This document shows, one piece after another, positions 16,649 through 24,491 of a DNA stretch of 64,000 nt. This stretch comes from Paracoccus aerius (GTDB lineage Bacteria; Pseudomonadota; Alphaproteobacteria; Rhodobacterales; Rhodobacteraceae): contig NZ_BNCL01000002.1 in NCBI RefSeq assembly GCF_014656455.1, positions 186,001-250,000 on the forward strand. The letters run 5' to 3'. The translations under genes and the position numbers were made by a program. Every line of letters begins with the position of its first letter. Position 1 is the stretch's first letter. Under the pieces are notes generated by a model. That model saw only the letters and a list, made by a program, of their open reading frames with translations, searched no databases and was not told the DNA's origin.

Positions 16649-17829
16649 TGATGCCGGGGCCCGACAGCTTCGCGGATGCCGACTGGCGGGCGGGGGGCTT
16701 TGGCCTTTATGTCCACTGGCCCTTCTGCCAGGCGAAGTGCCCCTATTGCGACTTCAATAGCCATGTTGTGCCTGCCGTGGATCAGGCCCGCTGGGCTGCC
16801 GCGCTGTCGTCGGAGATCGCCCGGCTTGGCGCGGAACTGCCCGGCCGTCACCTGGGCAGCATCTTCTTCGGCGGCGGCACGCCCTCGCTGATGCAGCCGG
16901 AAACCGTGGATGCCGTCCTGCGCGCCGCCCGCGCCGCCTGGGGCTTTGCCAACGACATCGAGATCACGCTGGAGGCCAACCCCACCAGCGTCGAACGCAA
17001 TCGCTTCCAGGGCTTTGCCGATGCGGGCGTCAACCGCCTGTCCATGGGCATCCAGGCGCTGAACGATCCCGACCTGCGCCGCCTTGGCCGGATGCATTCA
17101 GTGGCCGAGGCGCGGGCGGCCTTTGACGTGGCGCGGTCCTGCTTCGACCGGGTCAGCTTCGACCTGATCTATGCCCGCCAGGGCCAGACGCGCGAGGCTT
17201 GGCGGGCGGAACTGGCCCAGGCCCTGTCCATGGCCGTGGACCACCTGTCGCTGTACCAGTTGACCATCGAGCCAGGCACCGCATTTGGCGCCCGCGCGGC
17301 CGCGGGCAAGCTGCGCGACCTGCCTGACGACGACCTGGCCGCCGACATGTATCTGGAAACGCAGGACATCTGCGAGGCGGCCGGCATGGCGGGCTATGAG
17401 ACCTCGAACCACGCCCGCCCCGGTTCGGAAAGCCGCCACAACCTTGTCTATTGGCGGCAGGGGGATTGGGCGGCGGTCGGTCCCGGTGCGCATGGCCGGA
17501 TCACCCTGGCCGGCGGGCGCTTCGCGACCGAGGCGCACCGCGCCCCCGGAGCCTGGCTTCACGCTGTTGAAGGACGGGGAACGGGCGAGTCGCTGCGCGA
17601 GTTGGTGCCCATGGATGAACAGGCTACCGAGTATCTGCTGATGTCGCTGCGACTGACCGAGGGGCTGGACGAGGCCCGCTATGCCCGGCTGGCGGATGCT
17701 CCGCTGGACGAGGACGCGATCCGCCGGCTGGCCGATCTTGGCATGGTCGAACGTCGCGACGGCCGCCTGCGCACCACGCGCGAGGGCCGCCCGCTTCTGA
17801 ACGCCGTCTTGCGCGAACTTGCGGCCTAG
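16645..17829 (+). CDS. hemW: HemW, radical SAM haem chaperone
   Basis: A 394-aa radical SAM protein (HemN-like). The cluster-binding motif is CQAKCPYCDF (C-x3-C-x2-C) near residue 27, preceded by FGLYVHWPFC. Other HemW signatures are FFGGGTPSLMQPETVD, EANPTSVERNRF, VNRLSMGIQALNDPDLRRLG and YQLTIEPGT, with the HemN C-terminal domain at the end. The extra cysteine of true HemN oxygen-independent coproporphyrinogen oxidases is absent, which supports HemW. The start is ATG 16645, overlapping the RidA stop (ATGA). Confidence 0.93.
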   Translation: MMMPGPDSFADADWRAGGFGLYVHWPFCQAKCPYCDFNSHVVPAVDQARWAAALSSEIARLGAELPGRHLGSIFFGGGTPSLMQPETVDAVLRAARAAWGFANDIEITLEANPTSVERNRFQGFADAGVNRLSMGIQALNDPDLRRLGRMHSVAEARAAFDVARSCFDRVSFDLIYARQGQTREAWRAELAQALSMAVDHLSLYQLTIEPGTAFGARAAAGKLRDLPDDDLAADMYLETQDICEAAGMAGYETSNHARPGSESRHNLVYWRQGDWAAVGPGAHGRITLAGGRFATEAHRAPGAWLHAVEGRGTGESLRELVPMDEQATEYLLMSLRLTEGLDEARYARLADAPLDEDAIRRLADLGMVERRDGRLRTTREGRPLLNAVLRELAA

Positions 17830-17830
17830 G

Positions 17831-18184
17831 ATGCGCACGCTCTGGTACGGTCTTGGGCTGATCGCCCTGGGGCTGGGCATCGTGGGGATCGCCCTGCCCG
17901 TGGTGCCCACGGTTCCCTTTCTGCTGCTGGCGGCCGCCGCCTTTGCCCGGTCCAGCCCGCGGCTTGAACGGCGCATCATGAACCACCCGACCTATGGCCC
18001 GCCCGTGCGGGCCTGGCGCGAACGCGGCGCGATCAGCCGCCTGGCCAAGATCTGGGCGACGCTGGCCATGGCCTGCGGCGTGGGTTTCAGCCTGTTTCTC
18101 GGGATGCCGCTGTGGGTTGTCGTCACCCAGGCGATGATCTGCACCGCCATCGGCGCCTATGTCGTGACCCGTCCGGAATACTGA
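17831..18184 (+). CDS. DUF454 (YbaN-type) inner membrane protein
   Basis: A 117-aa protein with the DUF454 pattern LGLIALGLGIVGIALPVVPT followed by PFLLLAAAAFARSSPRLERRI and a second pair of hydrophobic segments near the C-terminus. The function of the family is unknown. It starts 1 bp after the hemW stop, so it is probably co-transcribed. Two to three transmembrane helices are predicted by eye. Confidence 0.88.
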   Translation: MRTLWYGLGLIALGLGIVGIALPVVPTVPFLLLAAAAFARSSPRLERRIMNHPTYGPPVRAWRERGAISRLAKIWATLAMACGVGFSLFLGMPLWVVVTQAMICTAIGAYVVTRPEY

Positions 18185-18185
18185 C

Positions 18186-18749
18186 ATGGCCCCTGGTTCC
18201 AACCGCGATCAGATCGCCGGCATGGGTGCCGTGGATCTGGCGCGGCGGCTGATCGGAGCGACTTTGCTGGTCCGCGGCGCGGGCGGGACCATCATCGAGA
18301 CCGAGGCTTACGCCCGCGACGATCCCGCATCCCACAGCTTTCGCGGACCGACGGCGCGCAATGCCTCGATGTTCGGGCCGGCGGGCCACGCCTATGTCTA
18401 TCGGTCCTACGGCATCCACCTGTGCCTGAACGTGGTGGCCCGCCCCGGCGAGGCCGTGCTGATCCGCGCCCTTGACCCCACCACCGGAATCCAGGCGATG
18501 GCCACGCGCCGCAACAGCGCGATGCTGTGCAATGGACCGGGGCGGCTGACCCAGGCGCTTGGCATCCGCCCCGAAGATGATGGCGCGCCCTTCGACGGGA
18601 CGGACCTGTCGATCACCTTGTCCGGGGACCGGCCGGACCTGCTGGTCGGGCCGCGCATCGGCATCAGCCGTGCGCAGGATCTGCCCTGGCGCTTCGGGCT
18701 TGCGGGGGCCAAGGGCCTCAGCCGACCCTTTCCCCCGCACCCGGGCTAG
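18186..18749 (+). CDS. DNA-3-methyladenine glycosylase (AAG/MPG type)
   Basis: A 187-aa base-excision repair glycosylase of the mammalian AAG fold. It shows the catalytic region IIETEAYARDDPASHSFRG (Glu/Tyr), GHAYVYRSYGIHLCLNVVA and CNGPGRLTQALGI. It removes alkylated purines from DNA, a plausible need in a formaldehyde/methyl-metabolising organism, though this is inference. It starts 1 bp after the previous stop. Its TAG stop overlaps the stop of the convergent aminotransferase in the sequence CTAG. Confidence 0.92.
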   Translation: MAPGSNRDQIAGMGAVDLARRLIGATLLVRGAGGTIIETEAYARDDPASHSFRGPTARNASMFGPAGHAYVYRSYGIHLCLNVVARPGEAVLIRALDPTTGIQAMATRRNSAMLCNGPGRLTQALGIRPEDDGAPFDGTDLSITLSGDRPDLLVGPRIGISRAQDLPWRFGLAGAKGLSRPFPPHPG

Positions 18750-20125
18750 GCCATCACCCGCGTCAGTGCGCCGTCGATGGCATCGGTGATGCGGTCGATA
18801 TCGCTCTCGGTGGCGATCAGGGCGGGCGAGAGGCAGAGGGTGTTGTTCAGCCCCGGCAGGCTGCGGTTCGTGGCGCCGATGATGACACCCTGCGCCAGGC
18901 AGTCGGCCACCACCGCCTGCACGCGCTTTTCGTCCAAGGGTTCCTTGGTGGCGCGATCCGCGACCAGTTCAGCCCCGCAGAACAGGCCCTTGCCCCGGAC
19001 ATTGCCGATCACCGCGTGCTTGTCCTGCAGCGCCCGCAGGTTCGCCAGCACCCGCTCGCCCATGGCGATGGTGTTGTCCAGCAGCCCCTCGTCCTCGATG
19101 ATGCGCATGTTTTCCAGCGCCGCGACCGGGCCTGCCGTGCAGCCCCCGAAGGTCGAGATGTCGCGGAAATAGCCCATCGGGTCAGAGGCATCGTCCTTGA
19201 ACATCTCGAAGACGCGCTCGGAGGTGACGGTGCAGGAAATGGCCGCATAGCCCGAGGCAACCCCCTTGGCCATGGTCACGAAGTCGGGCTGGATGCCGTA
19301 ATGCTGGTATCCGAACCAGGTGCCGGTCCGGCCCAGGCCGCAGACCACCTCGTCTATGTGCAGAAGGACGTTGTACTTGCGGCAGATTTCCTGCACGCGC
19401 TGCCAGTATCCCTCGGGCGGGGTAATGACGCCGCCGCCTGCGGTGACCGGCTCAAGCACGATCGCCCCCACGGTGTCGGGGCCTTCGCGCAGGATCACCT
19501 CCTCGATGGCGTCCGCCGCGCGTTCGCCATAGTTTTCCACGTCCCACTGCGCCCGGTATTCCAGGCAATGGGGCACGCGGACGAAGCCGTCGGGATAGGG
19601 GCCGTATTGCATCGCCCGTTGGTCCTGCCCGCTTGTCGCCAGCGTGCCGATGGTGGTGCCGTGATAATCGCGGTCGCGGTAGAGGATCTTCCACTTCTTG
19701 CCGCCGTGATGGCGCGCGGCGATCTGGCGGACCATCTTGTAGACCTTCTCGTTCGCCTCGGACCCCGAGTTCGAGTAATAGACCCGCGTCATCCCCGGCA
19801 TCTTCTCGATCAGCCGCTGGGCGAACAGCGCGCCCGGCACGGTGCCCGCCGCGCCCGCATAGTAGTTCAGCTTGACCAGCTGGTCGCGCACCGCATCGGC
19901 GATGGAAGTCCGCCCGTAGCCGACATTGACCGTCCAGACGCCGCCCGACACGCCGTCCAGGTATTCGCGCCCGTTGGTGTCCCACAACCGCATCCCCTTG
20001 CCCTCGACGAAGACACGCGGATCCACGGTTTCGTACTGCTTGTGCTGGCTGAGGTGGTGCCAGACATGGGCGCGGTCGGCGGCGACGACATGGGACAGGT
20101 CGTTGACGGGATGGTCGAGGGACAT
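18746..20125 (-). CDS. tpa: Class III aminotransferase, probably taurine-pyruvate aminotransferase
   Basis: A 459-aa PLP-dependent omega-aminotransferase. The PLP lysine is in FVTMAKGVASGYAA, and other signatures are YYSNSGSEANEKVYKMVRQI and LLHIDEVVCGLGRTG. The N-terminus (MSLDHPVNDLSHVVAADRAH) closely resembles the taurine-pyruvate aminotransferase family (taurine to sulfoacetaldehyde), hence the tentative symbol. No xsc, pta or tauABC genes are in the window, so hypotaurine or other omega-amines remain possible. The start at 20125 is chosen over upstream codons because it gives the family N-terminus. Divergent from an XRE-cupin regulator. Confidence 0.75.
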   Translation of the reverse strand: MSLDHPVNDLSHVVAADRAHVWHHLSQHKQYETVDPRVFVEGKGMRLWDTNGREYLDGVSGGVWTVNVGYGRTSIADAVRDQLVKLNYYAGAAGTVPGALFAQRLIEKMPGMTRVYYSNSGSEANEKVYKMVRQIAARHHGGKKWKILYRDRDYHGTTIGTLATSGQDQRAMQYGPYPDGFVRVPHCLEYRAQWDVENYGERAADAIEEVILREGPDTVGAIVLEPVTAGGGVITPPEGYWQRVQEICRKYNVLLHIDEVVCGLGRTGTWFGYQHYGIQPDFVTMAKGVASGYAAISCTVTSERVFEMFKDDASDPMGYFRDISTFGGCTAGPVAALENMRIIEDEGLLDNTIAMGERVLANLRALQDKHAVIGNVRGKGLFCGAELVADRATKEPLDEKRVQAVVADCLAQGVIIGATNRSLPGLNNTLCLSPALIATESDIDRITDAIDGALTRVMA

Positions 20126-20199
20126 GGGGCAGGCTCCGGCAAGGCCAGGCGGCACCAGGGCCGCGCAGGGGGCGACAAGATCGCCACCAGTGTCAGCCG

Positions 20200-20224
20200 A
20201 TCACCCCGTTTCGGCAATGGTGAT
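20200..20224. promoter_or_regulatory. Possible operator between the aminotransferase and the XRE-cupin gene
   Basis: ATCACC at 20200-20205 and GGTGAT at 20219-20224 form an inverted repeat with a 13-bp spacer in the 173-bp divergent gap. It is a candidate binding site for the adjacent XRE-cupin regulator. The match is short, so chance cannot be excluded. Confidence 0.3.
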
Positions 20225-20298
20225 TTTCGGCCATCGGCCAGCTTGTTGATTTTGCGTGTTTCTGGCAGCATCCGCTTCGGATGGGAAGCAGGCGAGCG

Positions 20299-20868
20299 AT
20301 GGCCCGACAGGACGATGACGAGGATCGGCTGGTGGCCATGCGCCTGCGCGTGGTGCGCCGGTCGGTGGGCCTGTCGCAGCGGGAACTGGCGCGCCGCGCG
20401 GGCGTGGGCAGCGGCACGATTTCCCAGATCGAGTCGCTGTCGCTGAAGCCCTCGGTCTCGGTCCTCAAGCGGATCCTGGACGCGGTGCCGATGGATCTGG
20501 CAACCTTCTTCAGCTTCGATCTATCGGCCGACCAGGCGCAGGTGTTTCGCCGGGCGGATCACGTGAATATCGGCGCGCCGGGCATCCGCTATCTGTTGCT
20601 GGCCGCGCAGCGTCCCGGCCGGGCGATCCAGATGCTGCACGAATTCTATGAGCCATCCACCAGTTCCGGACGCCATGTCCTGTCCCATGCGGGCGAGGAA
20701 TGCGGTATCGTCGTCAGCGGCACGCTGGAGGTCACCATCGGCGACGAGGTGAATGTGCTTCATCCCGGGGACGGCTACTACTTCAACAGCAGCCTGCCCC
20801 ACCGTTTCCGCAACATCGGCACCACCGTCTGCGAGGTTGTCAGCGCCTGCACGCCCCCCAGTTTCTGA
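20299..20868 (+). CDS. XRE-family regulator with C-terminal cupin domain
   Basis: A 189-aa transcription factor. The N-terminal helix-turn-helix (SQRELARRAGVGSGTISQIE, about residues 30-50) is followed by a cupin_2 domain (GEECGIVVSGTLEVTIGDEV, HPGDGYYFNSSLPHRFRNIG) that binds small ligands in the family (PuuR-like organisation). The start at 20299 has AGGCGAG upstream; ATG 20281 lacks one. Divergent orientation to the aminotransferase suggests local control of amine or taurine degradation, an inference. Confidence 0.9.
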   Translation: MARQDDDEDRLVAMRLRVVRRSVGLSQRELARRAGVGSGTISQIESLSLKPSVSVLKRILDAVPMDLATFFSFDLSADQAQVFRRADHVNIGAPGIRYLLLAAQRPGRAIQMLHEFYEPSTSSGRHVLSHAGEECGIVVSGTLEVTIGDEVNVLHPGDGYYFNSSLPHRFRNIGTTVCEVVSACTPPSF

Positions 20869-20876
20869 GGAACGGC

Positions 20877-21524
20877 CTACCGACCTGCCAGGGCTGCCAC
20901 GACCTCGGCATCGCTGACTTGGTCGAAATCGGCGTAATGCAGGCCCACGGCCAGGAACGGCCGGGGCATGTGCAGGCAAACGATCCGGTCCGCCGCATCC
21001 CGCAGCCGGGCCAGTGCCTCGTCCGCAGCCACGGGCACCGCGACGATGACCTGCGCGGGGTCCAGACGGGCCAGCCCGCGCAAGGCCGCCAGCATGGTGG
21101 CACCTGTCGCGATGCCGTCATCCACGACGACCACGATCCGCCCCTGAACCGGCATAGGCTGCCGCCCACCCAGATAGGCCTTCCGGCGGCGCCTGATCTC
21201 CTCCAGCAGCAGCGGCACCTGGCTGTCCACGTATCCGCCGGGCGCGGCAAGCGGGGCGGGAAGATCGTCGTTCAGCACGACCTGCGGATCCGCCCCGTCC
21301 ACCACCGCACCGATGGCATATTCGGGATGATGGGGTGCGCCGATCTTGCGCACGAACAGCAGATCCAGCGGCGCATCCAAGGCCCAGGCGACGGGAAGCG
21401 CGACCGGCACCCCGCCGCGTGGCAAGGCCAGCACAACGCAATCCCTGCCCCGAAAATGCCCAAGGCGTTCCGCAAGCTGCCGCCCGGCATCGGTCCGGTC
21501 AGCGAAGAAGGCCGGACCCGTCAT
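20877..21524 (-). CDS. Phosphoribosyltransferase-domain protein
   Basis: A 215-aa type I PRTase. The PRPP-binding loop is VVVVDDGIATGATM, and an N-terminal segment LPRGGVPVALPVAWALDAPL precedes it. Such stand-alone PRTases often neighbour, or are fused to, erythromycin-esterase-like proteins and occur in stress-linked clusters; the substrate base is not known. It starts 2 bp after the erythromycin-esterase-family gene stops, so they form one operon. ATG 21524 is preferred over the upstream codon at 21545 because it fits this spacing. Confidence 0.87.
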   Translation of the reverse strand: MTGPAFFADRTDAGRQLAERLGHFRGRDCVVLALPRGGVPVALPVAWALDAPLDLLFVRKIGAPHHPEYAIGAVVDGADPQVVLNDDLPAPLAAPGGYVDSQVPLLLEEIRRRRKAYLGGRQPMPVQGRIVVVVDDGIATGATMLAALRGLARLDPAQVIVAVPVAADEALARLRDAADRIVCLHMPRPFLAVGLHYADFDQVSDAEVVAALAGR

Positions 21525-21526
21525 GG

Positions 21527-22834
21527 CTAGAGCCCGAAGGGCCATGTGTCGGGAAGCGCGCCGTCATTGCCGGCATCCTCGGCTGCAACAAGCGCGGTTG
21601 TTTCATCGAACCAGACCCAGGCATCATATTGCCTGCCCGGATCGGCCTGCATGTAATGGCTATAGCGTTCGCTGTCGGGACGATAGATGACGCCGATGAA
21701 CCGCTGCAGCAGATCCTGCGACAAGCGGGGGACCAGATCGGGCCGATCGCGCAGATCCAGCAGGAAGCGGTCGATGCCGGTCGCGTGGCAATGGCCCTCG
21801 AAGCTGTCCGGGCGCGATGGCCGCACGGTCATGACCCTGCCGGGGCTGTCCCAGTCGTCGGCAGCCGTGACCGTTCCGTGGTCCGTTCCGAACCCGATCA
21901 GCGCGGCCTGTTCGCCCCAGCGTTCGCGGGCCAGTTGGCCCAGATTGTGTTCGCGCCGAAGCGAGCCCATCTCGGTCGCACGGGCGTCGCCGATATGAGA
22001 ATTATGGGCCCAGACCACTGCCTTGGCATCCGGTCCGCCTGCCCGAAGCAGCAGATCCAGCGTATCGGCCATATGCGTGTCGCGCAGGTTCCACGATTCC
22101 GGACCGCCGCGATACATCACGCGGTAATAGCGTTCGGCCGAGGCGACCAGTTGCGCATTGGCTGCCGCATCCAGCAGGTCATGGCTTTGGCCATCCTCGA
22201 ACCTTTTCGCCAGCAGGTCCCGGCATTGCTGGACCACGGCGCGTTCGCAATCCCTATAGCCCGATCCAGCGGCGCGGCCATAAACCTCGGGACTGTCGGC
22301 CCAGGGTTCCAGGCAGCCGTAACGCTGGCGGGCCAAGCGGGCGGCATCCGGATCGGTGCGATCCAGATAATCCAGCACCGCCCGCAACGAGGCATGGAGG
22401 TTGTAGAGGTCCAGCCCATAGAAGCCCGCCTGGTCTTCGGCAGGCCGGGTGCTGTTCCAGTTGCGCATCCAGGCCAGCAGGCTTGAGATCTGCGGGTTGC
22501 GCCACATCCAGCGGGGAAAGCGTTGGAAAGCCGGGGCCGTGCCGTCGGGCAAGGACATTCCCCGGACAAAGCGGTTCAGGACCGCGGCATCGGGCCAGTC
22601 GGCCTCGACCGCGACGATCCGGGTACCGTGCCGTTCGATCATCCGCCGGGTGATGGCGGCACGGGCGGCGTAGAATTCCGATGTCCCGTGGCTGGCCTCG
22701 CCCAGCATCAGGACGCGGTGCCGGGCCCAACGGTCGAAGGGGTCTGAAAAAGCGTCGTCCTGTGGTGACGCCAGCCGCTCGCAGCTTTCCGCCATGGTCC
22801 GGGCAAGGCCGGGATCCCCCGCCCGGCTCTTCAT
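21527..22834 (-). CDS. Erythromycin esterase family protein
   Basis: A 435-aa protein of the EreA-like superfamily (Pfam erythro_esteras). Family elements include VLMLGEASHGTSEFYAARAA, IVAVEADWPDAAVLNRFVRG, GFYGLDLYNLHASLRAVLDY and VVWAHNSHIGDARATEMG with the conserved His residues. Most chromosomal members are not known to confer macrolide resistance, and the cellular role is unclear. It starts 3 bp after a 51-aa gene and is followed by the PRTase gene. The operon has an EcfG-type promoter at its head, so a general-stress role is suggested. Confidence 0.88.
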   Translation of the reverse strand: MKSRAGDPGLARTMAESCERLASPQDDAFSDPFDRWARHRVLMLGEASHGTSEFYAARAAITRRMIERHGTRIVAVEADWPDAAVLNRFVRGMSLPDGTAPAFQRFPRWMWRNPQISSLLAWMRNWNSTRPAEDQAGFYGLDLYNLHASLRAVLDYLDRTDPDAARLARQRYGCLEPWADSPEVYGRAAGSGYRDCERAVVQQCRDLLAKRFEDGQSHDLLDAAANAQLVASAERYYRVMYRGGPESWNLRDTHMADTLDLLLRAGGPDAKAVVWAHNSHIGDARATEMGSLRREHNLGQLARERWGEQAALIGFGTDHGTVTAADDWDSPGRVMTVRPSRPDSFEGHCHATGIDRFLLDLRDRPDLVPRLSQDLLQRFIGVIYRPDSERYSHYMQADPGRQYDAWVWFDETTALVAAEDAGNDGALPDTWPFGL

Positions 22835-22837
22835 GGC

Positions 22838-22993
22838 CTATTCCCCGCCCCGGCCGGAATCGTCTTTCCGGGCCTCGCGCTGTTCCGAGGCCTTCAGGTC
22901 GGGCCCGGGATCGAAATCGGGGCCTGCATCGGTGGTGTCCACCTTTTTCTGGATGATGCGCTGCTGCTGGTCATGGGTCTTCTTGCCGACCAT
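22838..22993 (-). CDS. Small hydrophilic protein, 51 aa
   Basis: An ATG at 22993 (MVGKKTHDQQQRIIQKKVDT) opens a 51-codon frame ending at TAG 22838-22840, with AGGAGGCGG just upstream, which is a strong ribosome binding site. The product is charged and Cys-free with no hydrophobic segment and looks intrinsically disordered. It is embedded in the stress operon directly before the erythromycin-esterase-family gene. No function can be assigned. Confidence 0.7.
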   Translation of the reverse strand: MVGKKTHDQQQRIIQKKVDTTDAGPDFDPGPDLKASEQREARKDDSGRGGE

Positions 22994-23002
22994 GTCCGCC
23001 TC

Positions 23003-23197
23003 CTATCGGTTGGTGCGCCCGCGCTGATCGGGATCAATCCCGCCCTGCGGGTTGGTATCGTTCAGCACGTCGCCTTCGAAGGTATTGTCGCCCCCGATCT
23101 GGGGATCGTCCCGGCCGGCGCCCTTGGACCGGCCGATGCCCGGATCCTGGTCCAGATCCTTGTCGGTCGGGTGGTCCGTCTTGGGATGCTTGCCTAT
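23003..23197 (-). CDS. Possible small hydrophilic protein, about 64 aa, without a standard start codon
   Basis: A frame beginning at ATA 23197-23195 reads GKHPKTDHPTDKDLDQDPGI and ends in GGIDPDQRGRTNR at TAG 23003-23005. The composition (Asp, Gly, Lys, no hydrophobic core) matches its small neighbours. It is in the same frame as the upstream 81-aa gene and follows its TGA stop (23201-23203) at once. No ATG, and no GTG or TTG near the beginning, is available. Either a non-canonical start, stop read-through or a mutation splitting one about 148-aa protein could explain this. Protein-like composition supports real coding. Confidence 0.4.
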   Translation of the reverse strand: MGKHPKTDHPTDKDLDQDPGIGRSKGAGRDDPQIGGDNTFEGDVLNDTNPQGGIDPDQRGRTNR

Positions 23198-23200
23198 GGA

Positions 23201-23446
23201 TCAGCCCTGCCCTTCTTCGCCGTCGTCATCGTCCTGGCGATTGGCGGCATGATCGTGAAGCTGCTCGTTCTGGACGTTGCGGGAATCCAGCCCGCGCTGA
23301 TCGGAATGGCGGGATTTGTCCCGGTTCGACAGGACCTGGTTCTCGGACAGTTCGTCCATGGTGTCGGGGGACATGCCGCCGGTTCCGTCGCCCTTGCCCT
23401 GGTCCTGCTGGCCTGCGCCGAACTTCTTGCTGCTTGCATTCGCCAT
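23201..23446 (-). CDS. Small acidic hydrophilic protein, 81 aa
   Basis: ATG 23446 is preceded by a strong AGGAGGATC ribosome binding site. The product (MANASSKKFGAGQQDQGKGD... LHDHAANRQDDDDGEEGQG) has no hydrophobic segment and looks disordered, like hydrophilin or stress-induced small proteins. It is the first gene of the minus-strand stress operon, 41 bp downstream of a GGAAC-N17-GTT element. Function unknown. Confidence 0.75.
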   Translation of the reverse strand: MANASSKKFGAGQQDQGKGDGTGGMSPDTMDELSENQVLSNRDKSRHSDQRGLDSRNVQNEQLHDHAANRQDDDDGEEGQG

Positions 23447-23486
23447 TCTCGATCCTCCTTCTGCGTATCGGTGGTGGCATGGGGTG

Positions 23487-23511
23487 AACCGGCGGCCTGC
23501 CCTTATGTTCC
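23487..23511 (-). promoter_or_regulatory. EcfG-type promoter of the minus-strand stress operon
   Basis: On the minus strand GGAAC (23511-23507) is followed after 17 bp by GTT (23489-23487), matching the general-stress sigma factor consensus GGAAC-N16/17-(C)GTT. It lies 41 bp from the ATG at 23446, an appropriate promoter distance. Confidence 0.55.
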
Positions 23512-23536
23512 ACTCGGGCCGTTCCCAAACTGTCAG

Positions 23537-23561
23537 GGAACCGCGCTTCCTGCGCGCCGTT
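23537..23561 (+). promoter_or_regulatory. EcfG-type promoter facing the PAP2 gene
   Basis: GGAAC at 23537-23541 and GTT at 23559-23561, spaced by 17 bp, with C before GTT (CGTT), the best form of the consensus. The distance to ATG 23570 is only 9 bp, so either the message is nearly leaderless or translation starts at the later ATG 23630. Confidence 0.55.
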
Positions 23562-23569
23562 ACCAAGCC

Positions 23570-24193
23570 ATGTCGCATCATCATGATCACCAGGACCATC
23601 CCGCCCCCGATACCGAGGGGCTCGAGCGGATGGATGTCGAGGCGGCCGCATCCGCAGCCAGGCATCGTCATCACCCGGTCATCAAGATGCTGGGCGCCAC
23701 CAGCGAGATGGCCGACCAGATTCCCCTGGCCGTCATCTGCGGCGCGGTGATGGCTGCCGGTCTGGCCAGCGGGCGCCCGCAGGTCATGCAAACCGGGGCC
23801 CGCATGATGGCGGCCCATGTGCTGGCCAATGTCGTCAAGCGGCGGATCAAGAACCGCCTGCGCCGTACCCGTCCCGAGGAAGTCGTCAGGAAAGGCGACT
23901 ATGCCTTCGAACTGGGCGAAAGCGAAGGCGGGCACGAAACGTCCTTTCCATCGGGCCATACGGCCGGCGCGGTGGCGGTGGCGGCGATCGTCGCGCGCGA
24001 CATGCCCTCGCTTGCGGTGCCAGCGCTCGGGATCGCCGCGCTGATGTCCGGCGTGCAGGTCCCCCGGGCAAGGCACTATCCCGTCGATGTCGCGGCGGGT
24101 GCAGCCTTGGGCCTTGCCGCCGCCTGGCTGGTCAGCGCGATGCTGCCGGCCCCCCAAGAATCCCGACCCAAGGAGGAAAACCATGTCGGATAA
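23570..24193 (+). CDS. PAP2-type phosphatase family membrane protein
   Basis: A 207-aa protein with the three motifs of the PAP2/lipid phosphate phosphatase family: KNRLRRTRP (motif 1), FPSGHTAGAVA (motif 2) and RARHYPVDVAAG (motif 3, with the catalytic His and Asp). The first 20 residues are His-rich (MSHHHDHQDHPAPDTEGLER). Several hydrophobic helices are present. Substrate may be undecaprenyl-PP or other phosphatidate; not resolvable. The start at 23570 overlaps the EcfG-type promoter region, so ATG 23630 (with GAGGGG upstream) is a serious alternative. Confidence 0.83.
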   Translation: MSHHHDHQDHPAPDTEGLERMDVEAAASAARHRHHPVIKMLGATSEMADQIPLAVICGAVMAAGLASGRPQVMQTGARMMAAHVLANVVKRRIKNRLRRTRPEEVVRKGDYAFELGESEGGHETSFPSGHTAGAVAVAAIVARDMPSLAVPALGIAALMSGVQVPRARHYPVDVAAGAALGLAAAWLVSAMLPAPQESRPKEENHVG

Positions 24194-24488
24194 CGCCACC
24201 AAGACCATCTCGGCCGTCTTCGAAACCCGAGAGGCCGCGGATTACGCCATCGAGCATCTGGTCCAGCAGCACGGCCTGAACCGCGCCGATATCTTTGCCG
24301 AGCCGCAGGGTGACCAGAATACCGCCGGCAACCGCGTCTCGGGCGGGGATGCCAACAAGGGCGACATGCCGTCCCAGCCCGCCTTGCAGGGTGGGATCAA
24401 GGTTTCGGTGGATGCCGCGCAGGACGGCGCGGATTTTGTCCGGACCACCTTCCAGGAGATGGGCGGCCAGGACATCACCTCGCGCTGA
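24183..24488 (+). CDS. General stress protein of the YflT/17M-like type
   Basis: A 101-aa soluble protein beginning MSDNATKTISAVFETREAAD at ATG 24183, overlapping the PAP2 gene end by 11 bp. The pattern AVFETREAADYAIEHLVQQHGL resembles the alpha/beta ferredoxin-like heat-induced stress domain (DUF1269/YflT-type). GGAGG lies upstream. Function unknown; association with a stress promoter fits a stress role. Confidence 0.7.
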   Translation: MSDNATKTISAVFETREAADYAIEHLVQQHGLNRADIFAEPQGDQNTAGNRVSGGDANKGDMPSQPALQGGIKVSVDAAQDGADFVRTTFQEMGGQDITSR

Positions 24489-24491
24489 GGC

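Noticed and set aside
20877-22834. Macrolide resistance locus suggested by the erythromycin-esterase domain
   Set aside because: Most chromosomal members have no proven esterase activity on macrolides; context is stress-related, with no mobile element or resistance genes nearby.
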